Below the pieces are notes generated by a model that saw only the letters and a list, made by a program, of their open reading frames with translations, had not been told where the DNA came from and made no database searches. The position numbers and the translations under genes were made by a program. From Atriophallophorus winterbourni (Eukaryota > Platyhelminthes > Trematoda > Plagiorchiida > Microphallidae), in assembly GCA_013407085.1 (NCBI GenBank), contig JACCGJ010002581.1, forward strand, positions 62,001-126,000: DNA of 64,000 nucleotides, in the 5' to 3' direction. Positions 53,715 to 63,512 of the stretch are shown piece after piece (positions within the stretch are counted from its first letter, which is position 1; the number at the start of each line of letters is the position of its first letter).

Positions 53715-55454
53715 GGTCTACATTCTTGGATCCGCATTGCGCAGACCAAACGGCATACACACAAACTCGTATAGGCTAAACGGCGTAGTAACGGTCATCC
53801 TCGGTATATCCACCTCAGCTACTGGGATTTGGTTGTACGCCCTAACCAGGTCGACCTTGCTGAAAATTGTACATCGTGAATATTGGCTTTCAGGTCCTGA
53901 AAATGCGGAATATGGCACCTATCGGGTTAACGTCTTGTTCAGCTTCCGGTAATCACCACAGGGGCGCCAATCGTTCAGGATCTTCCTCTATGCCATATGT
54001 AGAGGTGAGGACTAGGTGCTACTAGATGGTCGCATAATGCGTAATTGCAGTATGTGCAGGAATTCTTCGCGCGAAATATGCAACTTCTCTGGCGGTAATC
54101 GCATCGGTATCCCGTAAACCGAAGGACAACGAGTGGGGATGTGGTGTTCTACTGGTGTTGTTACCGCCGGTAGTGCGGTCGATGACGATTGGAATAAGTT
54201 CAGATTTTTTGCGAACGATGTGGCATAACAGGGTTCTACTTCGCCAAAATGTAACACCGGTGAAATCCATGCATCTCTGCTCAGGGTATCAAAAGCTTTG
54301 AGACGAGTAGTTCAATTTATCAGCTGTAAGCCGCGAGAATCAACAAGAAGGCCGAACGTGTGTAGCAAAACAACGCCCAGGATCGCAGATGGAACCGCAG
54401 CGATTGCAAAATTCGAGCAGAATTCATGACGTTACCCCAAATCAAGGTTGATGAGCGTTGACGGTAAGTAGTTATAAGCGATCACTTAGCCGCCCTCAAG
54501 TGTTGGATCATCGTATCGCTAGTTGTCAGACAGATATTTTCGCTGGCGATGTGTGATAGGCGCATGGTTTGATGCAACGCCGCGTATTATCGCTGTATTT
54601 CCTATGGATCTAGCAAAAGGGTGACCTAGTGTGACTACTCGAGCGTTAGCGGTATAGCGTGCGTGATAATGACATACTGTTGAGTTTGATGTTTCGAACC
54701 ACATTGCGTAAAGCTGCAACCTCAGAAGAGTATTGCTGACTTTCGCTAACTTACCCTGTGTGCATGGTCTTCCTGTGGTTACCGCGGAAATATGGGCAAC
54801 TGGATAGGAACGGATACATTCAGCTATGTTGTCCGCCATTTCCGCAAGCTCAGATACCAGAGTGCTTTTTGTAGAAACGAAGATGGCTTGTACACACTCA
54901 AGTAAACGCTTAAGCCTTAGTTCCTGTCGTAAGGACTCGTCTATGTGCGATGAACCTGGCAAGTGACATATCTCCATTAGTATGGTAGACAGCTTTTTGT
55001 TGGCAATTTCTACGTAACCGAACAGCTGCTGTAGCCTAGATCGTTGAGACGCGACCGTGCGAAAAATCAAGGCCTGTTAGAAGCTACGGTAGCGGGCACC
55101 TATGGGGGCACTCAGGAGTGGGTTGCTCACCTGTAACAACACATCTACAAAGAGTTTTTGCATTAAATACGAAATTATGGCTAAGTCATCGACTATATTT
55201 ATAGCACTAAATTTAGTTTCTAGAAGTGAAACCATTAATTAGGGTCCTATGGATTGAAACTGGTTATTGTGATGACTGTCGATGCCAAAATAACGCATTT
55301 AGGAACAATCACAATGAACAGGAGCAAATAATGCGAAAATGCACGATTATACGAGTAAAAAAATATAACCTGAAGAACCCCGATATAAACCGGGAAAATC
55401 TGACGTACCAAAGAAACATAGACAAAGGATGCGCGTATTTCGGGCTTACCAGTT
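53715..55454 (-). pseudogene. Gypsy relic in arm 2: gag, protease start, RT start (H-related)
   Basis: Minus-strand gag at 55070-54519 (183 codons open) is nearly the same protein as 42434-42985 in arm 1. The protease is largely deleted (about 125 bases fewer than in arm 1). The connection to RT is at 54270-54012 ([34 protein letters not shown]), and RT fingers/palm at 53918-53718 ([28 protein letters not shown]). The relic stops at 53715 where LINE G begins. It is the same insertion as in arm 1, duplicated with the arm, but the part beyond 54465 is not in arm 1. Confidence 0.85.
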
Positions 55455-55638
55455 TGTAGTATATTGACCACCACAATAACGTCCCTAAGAGTGTAGGAGA
55501 AAGTGCACAGGAGATGTGAGATTTATCGCGGTAGCAAAACGTTCCGAAAGGTACAGCAGTGCAATCAAGGAACACGAATCAAACGAAAATTGTATCCAGG
55601 TCAATTCTTATTAGGTACAGTAAAACAAAGTTATTACA
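55455..55638 (-). repeat. 5' LTR of the arm 2 gypsy relic
   Basis: 184 bases, inverted counterpart of 41867-42050, with a primer-binding site complement CGGGCTTACCAGTT at 55441-55454. Confidence 0.75.
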
Positions 55639-55978
55639 CTGCGAGCGAATCATATATCTTATTTTGCATTGACTATCAGAGGCAGCTAGTCCTGTCATAT
55701 TGACAGATTGACAGAGTTCTTGTAATGTTAAGTTAGACTTCGGGACGCAGTATGATTGGGAAACGTTTATCGAAATGATATCATTTGCAATGACAATGAA
55801 AAAGAGAAATGTTCAGTAATACGATTCTTAAAATCAAAATGCTGTTCAGAAAAACATACCGTAGAATAAAATATTTTATAGGTATAGTAGGTTGGGAGGA
55901 TATCGTTGAAAAAGACATGGGGAAGCCAGAACATTATTTCTCCACCTGATTTGATGGGCCATATAATATAATTAAAAT
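55639..55978. other. Non-coding part of arm 2, left flank of element H
   Basis: Inverted counterpart of about 41530-41866. No protein-like frame. AAAT at 55975-55978 is the left target duplication of element H. Confidence 0.7.
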
Positions 55979-56160
55979 TGTAGTAGACCAGATTACTACA
56001 ATTATATCCCCAAGAACGTTGGAAAAAGGGCACAGGAGATGGAATGTTTATCGCGGTATCCAAAACGTGTACAGAGCGATCACGATGCACGCACGAACGA
56101 ACGGAAGTTAATTAATTGTCAAGGTCGATGTTTTGATGAGGCAAAACAAACGGTGTTACA
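55979..56160 (-). repeat. 3' LTR of element H
   Basis: 182 bases, TGTAGTAGACC to GTGTTACA on the plus strand. About ten substitutions separate it from the right LTR. Confidence 0.92.
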
Positions 56161-56888
56161 CAGCCTCCCTCCAAGAAGTCTGGTCAACGAAGACTTCTGA
56201 TTGGGAGTTGCCAGTAGCGTGGCGCATGCGGGTGTCAGGTTACCCCGGGTAGGAACGTATTCTCTCAGCAACCAGTCACATAGTATTCAGCCAGGGCGCT
56301 CGGTCTGCGTGGGTCGATCTTCGGTGGTTCGAGAGTAGGATGTACGGTGAACCAATCAGGACTAAGCCAAGTAGCGTCTCACATGTGAGTGAACGTACTG
56401 CCGAGCCGCCTCACATGGAGTGAACAGCTGCTAGCGGGATTTTCCCGTTTGGCGTGGTCTTAGTATGAACCCAATTTGAGCAGAAGCAGGCGCATTCGTA
56501 GGCTTGACAACAAGAACCAGAAGCTTCGAAAACACAGTCCCTGCTCAGAATTTCCTGCGTCCCGAAGAAGGATGGTAAACGGCCGCGCCAGGAGAATCGG
56601 TTGGCGCGTCAATCTGGGCTGGTAAGGACCTTGTGTGACGTGACAGGCGTGTTGGAACAATTGTGCTCTTGTTGGTGGCTAGGGCTACCGGGTGAGTTGG
56701 GGGCAAGCGTAGGTGGACCAGGAAGGGTGCGCGATTCGGTGGCATCAGCGGTGGGTGGGTGCGTACCTGAGGGAAGAAAGAAAAAGAAAACTCCCTGGTG
56801 CATGGGTTTAGGGCCACGACCGAGTGATTAGAATGAGGTACGAAATAATACACGCGTGTATGCCAAAAGATATGAAAGTATTAACTAT
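56161..56888 (-). other. Long 3' region of element H between pol and LTR
   Basis: About 730 bases, more GC-rich than the surroundings. The longest minus-strand frame (56853-56545) is proline-rich but starts with GTG and has an ATG only internally, so I do not call a gene. A TGTCAGGTTACC motif at 56233 matches the left end of the short repeat family at 2132, suggesting an inserted repeat. Some elements of this lineage carry a third ORF here. Confidence 0.5.
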
Positions 56889-59390
56889 TCACAACAAAAT
56901 CAGCGAATCGAACGGGTTGCGTTTGGAACGTGTGGTTCCTGTGTTGGCCGGCTCTGGGTTAGCTGTGGGTACAGGAAGCGTAATGACCAGTGGTGCTGGG
57001 GTTGGCGTTGGGTCATGTGGGATAACCTCCTCGTCCATGAAAGCCGGCTTGACTCTGTCGATTGAGACAGTGTCATGCTTGCCGACACGGTCAATGACGA
57101 CCGTCTTGGGAGAGCGCCGAATTACTCTGAACGGTCCAGTATAAGTAGGGTGAAGAGGATGCTTCACCATGTCATTCCGGAGAAAAACATGTGGACAATT
57201 AGCCAACTCCTTTGGGACATGTGATGATTTGGCCTGAAGCCGCGGGGGTGATGGGCGAAAACGACCCATGTAATGGCGCAAGCGCGCCACGTAATCGCCG
57301 TAGGCGAAGGGTGATTGTTAGTGTGGGGAGACATACTCGCCAGGTAGAGCGATGGCGCGACCGTATGTCAATTTGGCTACGGTAGCCTGCAAAGGGGTTT
57401 TAAAGGTTGACCTCGAACCTAGGAGGACGATCGGTAGAACTTCGGTCCATTCAATACCTCCATGCGCCATCAATGCCGCCTTGAGCTGCCTGTGCAACCT
57501 TTCGACCATCCCCTTCGCAGCGGGGTGGTAAGCTGTAGTTCGGTGATGCTGGCAACCGATAGTAGCTAGCAATTTACTGAAAGCACCATCGAAATGGGAA
57601 CCTCGGACCGTAGTGACAATACCCGGACAACCGAACTCTGCCACCCAACGCTCGAAAAAGGCATGTGCAACTGTCTCGGAAGAGCAGTTGTGAAGTGGGA
57701 TGGCCTCAGGCCACCTAGTGAAACGGTCGATTATCGTGATGATATATATGTGGCCACGTGAAGGGGGCAATGGGCCGACTAAGTCTACGTGTATGTGTGA
57801 GAAGCGCTCATCCGGTTCGATAAAAGTTCCTAATGGACTCTTGGGTTGTCGATGGATTTTCGTGAGCTGGCATTCACTACACGCTTTTGCACAACTTCGA
57901 ATATCCTTACTAGCTTTTGGCCAAATTAATCGAGCCGTTATCATTTTAACACTGGCACGAATGTCAGGGTGGGAGAGATTGTGTAATCCCTCAAAAACGC
58001 GCCGCCTGAATGCAGATAGAATCAGTGGTCGGGGTGTGGTTCGTGAAACGTCGCACAGGTTATCGCCCGAGCCGTCAGGCAAGGGTAAAACTCTAATGTC
58101 AAGGAAAGTAGAGTCCCTGAGCTGTGCAGTTTCGGTGTCAGCAGCTTGCGTTGCGGCGATTTCACCGAGGTCGATGGAGGACGGCAACTCTACTACATTT
58201 ATTCGAGAGAGTGCATCCGCGACCGGGTTTTGGGCACCTGCGATATGCTGTATGTCAGTCGTGAATTGACTGACAAAATCCAGGTGCCGCGTCTCTCTAG
58301 GAGAATATCGCTCTGATGACTTGCTGAGCGAGTGGATGAGGGGCTTATGATCAGTAAACACTGCGAACAGTCTGCCCTCCAGGAAATGGCGAAAATGTTC
58401 AATTACGAGATAGATAGCCAAAAGTTCTCTACCGAACGTGCTATATCGGGTCTCTGCGGGCTGGAGCCGCTTAGAGAAGAACGATATAGGGAACCATGAC
58501 CCGTCAACGTATTGTTGAAGTACCGCCCCCACTGCTTCGGCAGATGCGTCCGTAAATAATGACAGCGGGGCGTCGGGCCTATAGTGGCTAAGTGATTTGA
58601 TGTTTGTTATGTGTGATTTTAACAAAGTGAAAGCCGATTTGGCTTCTTCCGTAAGTAGTAATATCTTCGCACTACCACGGAGCAAATCACTTAAGGGCTG
58701 GGAGATTCGTGCGCACTGTGGGATGAATCTGCGGTAAAAGTTTACCAGTCCCAGAAAACGCCGGAGCTCCTTAAATGTTGTTGGCTCTGGGAAGTTAAGG
58801 ATGGCGTCAGTGTTTTCATCCAGTGGCCGAATACCCGAAGCTGAAAGTTGATGACCCAGGAAATCGATCTGAGTCTGGCCGAAACTGCACTTAGACGCAT
58901 TGATCGTTATCCCATGACTGGACAAACGATCAAAAAGTGCCGTTAGGTGGCGAATGTGGTCCTCCTTGGATGCGCTAGCAATCAGTACATCGTCGAGATA
59001 TACGTAAGCGCAATCCAGACCTCTGCAAACCTGGTCCATGAATCGCTGGAAGGTTTGAGCGGCATTACATAAACCAAACGGCATACGGACAAATTCGTAA
59101 AGTCCGAACGGTGTGGTGACTGCCGTCTTTGGGATGTCCGCTTCCGCGACCGGTATTTGGTTATACGCTCGAACCAGGTCTACCTTGCTAAAAATGGTAC
59201 ACCCATGGATATTGGCAGCCAGGTCTTGAATATGCGGAATCGGGTACCTATCGGGTACCGTCGCTTTATTTAACCTGCGGTAATCACCGCACGGGCGCCA
59301 ATCGTTTGGGTTTTTCTTGGGTGCCATGTGCAGAGGAGATGACCAAGGGCTACTAGATGGCCGTACATACCTAATTGCAACATGTGCTGG
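56889..59390 (-). pseudogene. pol: pol of element H: RT, RNase H, integrase
   Basis: The frame 59327-57318 has RT fingers [30 protein letters not shown], catalytic YLDDVLIAS (about 59000), and RNase [17 protein letters not shown] and [11 protein letters not shown]. Integrase has HHCC ([10 protein letters not shown]...CSEC) and [11 protein letters not shown]. In integrase the second catalytic Asp is replaced: the motif reads TTVRGSHF instead of TTDRG. The Glu of MVERLH is present. A TAA at 57318-57320 interrupts the same frame, which continues to 56889 with the integrase C-terminus (FLRNDMVKHPLHPTYTGPF). A frameshift near 59365 separates it from the protease frame. Confidence 0.92.
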
Positions 59391-60028
59391 AATTCTTTGC
59401 GTGCAATCTGCAACTTTCCTGGCGGTAATCGCCTCGGTCTTCCGTATACTGGAGGACCACTGGTGGTGATGTGGTGCTCTACTGGTGTAGTAACCGCCGG
59501 TAGTGCAGTCGATGATGATTGGAATAATTCAGGATATTTCATGAACAAAGTGGCATAGCAGGGTTCTACTTCGCCAAAATGTAACACAGGGGAAATCATT
59601 GTATCTCTGCTCGGGGTACCAAGAGTTTTAAGACGAGTAGTCCCATCTATCAGCTGCGAGCGACGAGAATCGACAAGAATGTCGAACGAGTGCAAGAAGT
59701 CAACGCCCAGGATCGCAAATGGAACCGCAGCGATTGTAAAAATCCAGCGGAATTCACGACGTAAACCTAAATCAAGGGTCAAGGAGCGTTGACCGTAGGT
59801 TGTTATAAGGGATCCGTTAGCTGCCTTTAAGTGTTGGCTCATCGGATTGGACGTTTCGCGAGTGTCTACCGGCAGTACACTGATTTCGGCACCAGTGTCT
59901 ACCAGAAAACGTTGTCCTGTGGATTTATCCTTTATAAAGAAGAGACGACTTAAACTCTTCGTGCCCAAGACAGAAGTCGTCGTTGGGGGCCGGACCGAGT
60001 ATTTCGCTGGCGATGTGTGATAACACAT
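59365..60028 (-). CDS. Protease and pre-RT region of element H
   Basis: This frame overlaps the end of gag (59950-60028) in another register, as expected for expression by ribosomal frameshifting. The aspartic protease active site reads [13 protein letters not shown] (about 59910), with the flap [20 protein letters not shown] and the second half [16 protein letters not shown]. It continues with the linker [23 protein letters not shown] that joins protease to RT. The frame then slips near 59365 within LQLG. The protease itself appears intact. Confidence 0.85.
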
Positions 60029-60783
60029 GGTTTAATGCAACGCCGCGCATTATCGCGGTACTTCCGATGGATCCAGCAAACGGGTGATCGAGTGTGACTA
60101 CTCGAGCGTTGGCGGGATGGGGTACGTGATCGTGACTTACTGTTGAGTGTGAGGTTTCGAACCTCATTGCGTAAAGTTGCAACCTCAGACAATAGATCCG
60201 TATTGCTGCCTTTCGCTGGAATACCCTGTGTGCGTGATCGTCCTGCGGTTACTGTGGAAACATGGGCATCTGGATAGGGACGGATACATTCAGCGATGTT
60301 GTCCGCTATTTCTGCAAGCTCAGATACCGGAGTGCTTTTCGCAGCAACCAAGATGGGTTGCACGCACTCAGGTAAGCACTGGAGCCATAGTTCCTTTAGT
60401 AAGGACTCGTCCATGTGCGATGACCCTAGCAGGCGGCGCATCTCCATTAGTATGGTAGATGGCTTTTTGTTGGCAATTTCTAAGTTGTCAAACAACTGCT
60501 GCAGCCTAGATCGTTCAGACGGAACCGTGCGAGAAATCACGGCTTGTTTGACGATACGGTAGCGGTCACCTATGGGTGCAGTCAGGACTGCGTCGCGTAC
60601 CTGTAATAACACATACGCGGGGAGTTTCTGCGTTAATTGTGACAACATGGCGGAGTCATCAATTATATTTTTAGAACTAAATGCAGTTTCTAAAAAATGG
60701 AACCAATACTCAGGGTACTGTGAAATAAAGCTGGGTATTGTGATGACAGTCGAAGCCAAAATAACGCGTTTAGGATCACTCAT
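59950..60783 (-). CDS. gag: gag of element H
   Basis: I choose the ATG at 60783 (MSDPKRVILASTVITIPSF), because upstream codons of the open frame run into the LTR and primer-binding site. About 277 residues: a capsid domain (ASTVITIPSFISQYPEYWFH; LTQKLPAYVLLQVRDAVL; ERSRLQQLFDNLEIANKKPS), an arginine/serine-rich stretch (about residues 215-240) and a C-x3-H...C-x3-C motif ([18 protein letters not shown]) in place of a CCHC knuckle. It is unbroken. The arm relics' gag is a close relative. Confidence 0.88.
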   Translation of the reverse strand: MSDPKRVILASTVITIPSFISQYPEYWFHFLETAFSSKNIIDDSAMLSQLTQKLPAYVLLQVRDAVLTAPIGDRYRIVKQAVISRTVPSERSRLQQLFDNLEIANKKPSTILMEMRRLLGSSHMDESLLKELWLQCLPECVQPILVAAKSTPVSELAEIADNIAECIRPYPDAHVSTVTAGRSRTQGIPAKGSNTDLLSEVATLRNEVRNLTLNSKSRSRTPSRQRSSSHTRSPVCWIHRKYRDNARRCIKPCVITHRQRNTRSGPQRRLLSWARRV

Positions 60784-60926
60784 GATAAACAGAAGCAATT
60801 GATGCAAATGAAATGCACGATTAAACGAGGTAAAAAAATTACCTGAAAACTCCGATGTGAAGCGGAAAAATTTTGACGTACCGGAAAATATACATGAAGA
60901 ATGCGTGTATGTCGGGCTCACCAATT

Positions 60927-61108
60927 TGTAGTAGACCAGATTACTACAATAATATCCCCAAAAACGTTGGAGAAAAGGCACAGGAGATGGAAGGTTTATC
61001 GCGGTAGCCAAAACGTGTACAGAGCGATCACGATGCACGCACGAACAAACGGAAGATAATTAATTGTCAAGGTCAATGTTTTGATGAGGCAAAACAAGCG
61101 GTGTTACA
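60927..61108 (-). repeat. 5' LTR of element H
   Basis: 182 bases. On the minus strand it starts TGTAACACC and ends ACTACA; the target duplication AAAT follows at 61109-61112. Confidence 0.92.
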
Positions 61109-61740
61109 AAATGACTATGGCGAAAAATTGAATCCCTGTGAATATGTTAGCGCGATATATTACTCTAAAATAGCATACAAGCTCGTAAAATGAAAAGAAT
61201 AAATAAATGCTAATAATGGACAGTTCATCACGTGGCGCGTTTTGATGAAGAAACTCACCGTAGCGCTAGGCTCAGTTGGGCGTATTCGTTTGCCTAGGTT
61301 GAGTCCTAAAGCTCCACCTAATAGTTGGCTGAAAACCTTACGAAATATGGCTGCAAACGACAGACTGTGGCAGCAGTATATTTTATTGTTTCAATTTTTT
61401 AACTTCTTATTATTTGATAAAAAAAACTTAAAAACAAATCAAAAAATCACGAAATCTCATGCAGTAAAACTACAAAACCAAGCTGCTTTGTGCGCATTTG
61501 CTTTTGAATATTCCACTTTCCTGCTTCCCTTTTCCACACTCTTGCTTATCTGGTTTTCCTGATTGATATTGCTTGGCACTTTGGCTCTAGACTTGAGCTT
61601 CACGATGATGGTGATGATTTCCTTACCGACTTTCAGTTGTGTCGTCGCCGAATCAGTCACTCAAACTCAGCTCTTCCCCAAGTTCAGTGAAAATTCCTAC
61701 GTCTCTGTTTATTCGATCACTTTTCTCTATATCCAAAATA
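61109..61740. other. Non-coding part of arm 2, right flank of element H
   Basis: Inverted counterpart of about 40990-41529. No convincing frame; the plus-strand frame at 61242-61562 is not conserved as protein in arm 1. Confidence 0.65.
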
Positions 61741-62360
61741 AGCGTCTCGCTGCTGTCTGATCCTCATATCGTTAGCAAACAAGAGCAACGTTAACACAAG
61801 CAGGCTGCTAATTCGATCAACAAAATAATAAGTATTAGTGGGCCAAGCAATGAGCATTTAGGCCTTTCACCGAGTATCACCGAATCCTCGAAGCTCACTC
61901 CACCAATCCTAACCTAGTTAGTGCGATTCTTCAGGAAACTGTCTAACGAACTATGTGTTTCGTCTGAGATCTCACACATCTTTAGCTTGCGCAGTTACCT
62001 ATGGTTGACAGAGTCAACGGTCTCCTGAAACTCAAGGTAGGAAAATTGAACAATACTTTTTTAATCGAGATGTGATGTCACTTCATCAAGAGAGATCAAA
62101 AGATTTGATAAACAGCACCATCCTTAACAGAACCCGTGCTCAGCATCGCATAATAAGGTATTACCTACCAAATGTTTATAGGCACTCTAAAAGAACGCTA
62201 GTCAGGCATACTGGACTATAGTTGTGTACAAATGAACTCGGACCCTTTTTGCATATGGCTGCCACTTCTGATCGCTCCCAATCGTCAGGTAGCATATCCC
62301 GAGGTAAGAAAGCTGTAATAATCGAGCTAACCACAAGGCCAATTATTGAATTGCCGAATG
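61741..62360 (-). pseudogene. LINE RT fragment (arm 2 counterpart of 40260-41000)
   Basis: On the minus strand, near 62300-62180, the text LPDDWERSEVAAICKKG and the palm remnants recur with the same breaks as in arm 1. It has no intact domain. Confidence 0.7.
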
Positions 62361-62419
62361 GGGGCCAGTCGACATATTATCCATAATAAATGATTCCAGG
62401 ATTTTTTTACTAGTAATTA

Positions 62420-63512
62420 CAAACTGAGGACTAAATACCAACCAACATATATCAGAGTTATATCAGCAAAGGTTTCAAATACTTGGAAATAATTCGTGTT
62501 GCTGGGAACTGTTAAATTGATCAGACACATGTCGAATAAAACCGACGTGATCAGTGGTGTACCCCAAGGTTCGGTACTTGATCCTCTTCTATTCTTGATT
62601 CTGATCGATGACATGTCATCTGCATTGAAGTGCCCATGCTTCATTTTCGCGGATGATGTGAAATTCATCGGATCAACGGATGAAGATACGTTGATACACG
62701 ACCTTGAATGGGTCATAAACTGGTCATACCAGTGGGACCTCCCACTGAACCTTAATAAGAGCCAACTCTTGTCAGCACTGGTTGATAAGAGTTCAGTTCA
62801 GATGTCGGGCAATTCCCTCACTGTTAGAGCCACACAGCGTGTCAAGGATTTGGGAATACTAGTTAGGACTGACTTCAAATGGGAGGACCAATGCGCCGCT
62901 GCAGCTCAACGTGCTCGCAATGTTCTCTTTCGGCTGAGATCCGTGTTATCCAGCATTTAGAATATTGTGTCCAGGCGTGGTGCCCTTACTACAAGGAGAA
63001 TATCGTTGAACTCGAAAGCGTACAGCGTCTCGCAACTCGCATGATTGAGGGTCAGCGAGGGAAACTTAACGCTGCGCGCCTAAAGTCCCTAAATTTTTTC
63101 TCACTACCGCGCCGACGTTTGAGAGGCGACTTAATTGAAACCTTTAAGATCTTAAAGGGGTTAAGTGGCGTTATCATGACCAACTTCTTTGCCTTAAGTC
63201 CCGAGCTGGGTACCCGAGCCATTCACTCAAACTTGCTAAGGAGCGATGTAGACTAGACTCCAGGATAAACTTTTTCAGCCTCAGGGTGGTAAATTTCTGG
63301 AATCGGCTTCCAGAAAAACTTATATCCTGCAGTTCTGTCGCAAGTTTTAAGCATTGTTTGAACCGCATCTGGGGTGAGCTTTTTCCTGAATTCTCCTGAA
63401 TTCTGCGAGATTAGGTAGTTCACCATTTTAGCGTTGTTTGGTAAGTAAGTAAATGCTAAAGTTCTGTTTTTTTAATACACAACTCTTCTTTAGGTGACCT
63501 CTCACCGTACTG
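62420..63512 (+). pseudogene. TGAAC-tailed family LINE, RT palm to C-terminus (arm 2 copy)
   Basis: The open frame 62496-62960 (154 codons) reads TDVISGVPQGSVLDPLLF and the catalytic FADDVKFIGS (about 62646-62676), then DLPLNLNKSQLL and VRATQRVKDLGILV. After a frame change, 62879-63256 gives LEYCVQAWCPYYKEN and RRRLRGDLIETFKIL. Arm 1 has the same protein on the other strand (40130-39174). Here the GVPQG box is intact while arm 1 has GVLQG, so the arms decay independently. Confidence 0.85.

Larger units (their letters stand above)
55979..61108 (-). mobile_element. Ty3/gypsy LTR retrotransposon H, nearly full length (5.13 kb)
   Basis: Minus-strand element with two 182-base LTRs, TG...CA ends, 4-bp AAAT target duplication confirmed by the empty site in arm 1, primer-binding site TGGTGAGCCCGAC (60911-60923) and a polypurine tract (TTGGAGGGAGG, about 56163-56173). 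It encodes gag and pol in overlapping frames, followed by about 730 bases before the 3' LTR. The domain order, LTR start TGTAACACC and primer-binding site suggest a relative of the schistosome element Boudicca; this is from memory and untested. Only one frameshift, one stop and one lost catalytic residue were noticed. The LTRs differ at about 10 of 182 positions. Confidence 0.93.
54465..63512. repeat. Inverted duplication, arm 2 (enlarged by element H)
   Basis: Reverse complement of arm 1 (39056-43165). Without the 5130-base element H and its target duplication it is about 3.9 kb. The outer boundary is CACC-AGTACGG near 63512 and 39056; the inner boundary lies near 54465 and 43165, both in gypsy protease sequence. 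Confidence 0.9.

Noticed and set aside
56545..56853. Proline-rich minus-strand frame as a third ORF of element H
   Set aside because: It begins with GTG, the first ATG is internal, and no domain is recognisable; kept only as a region note.
57700..58269. 189-codon plus-strand frame
   Set aside because: Antisense shadow of the element H RNase H and integrase.
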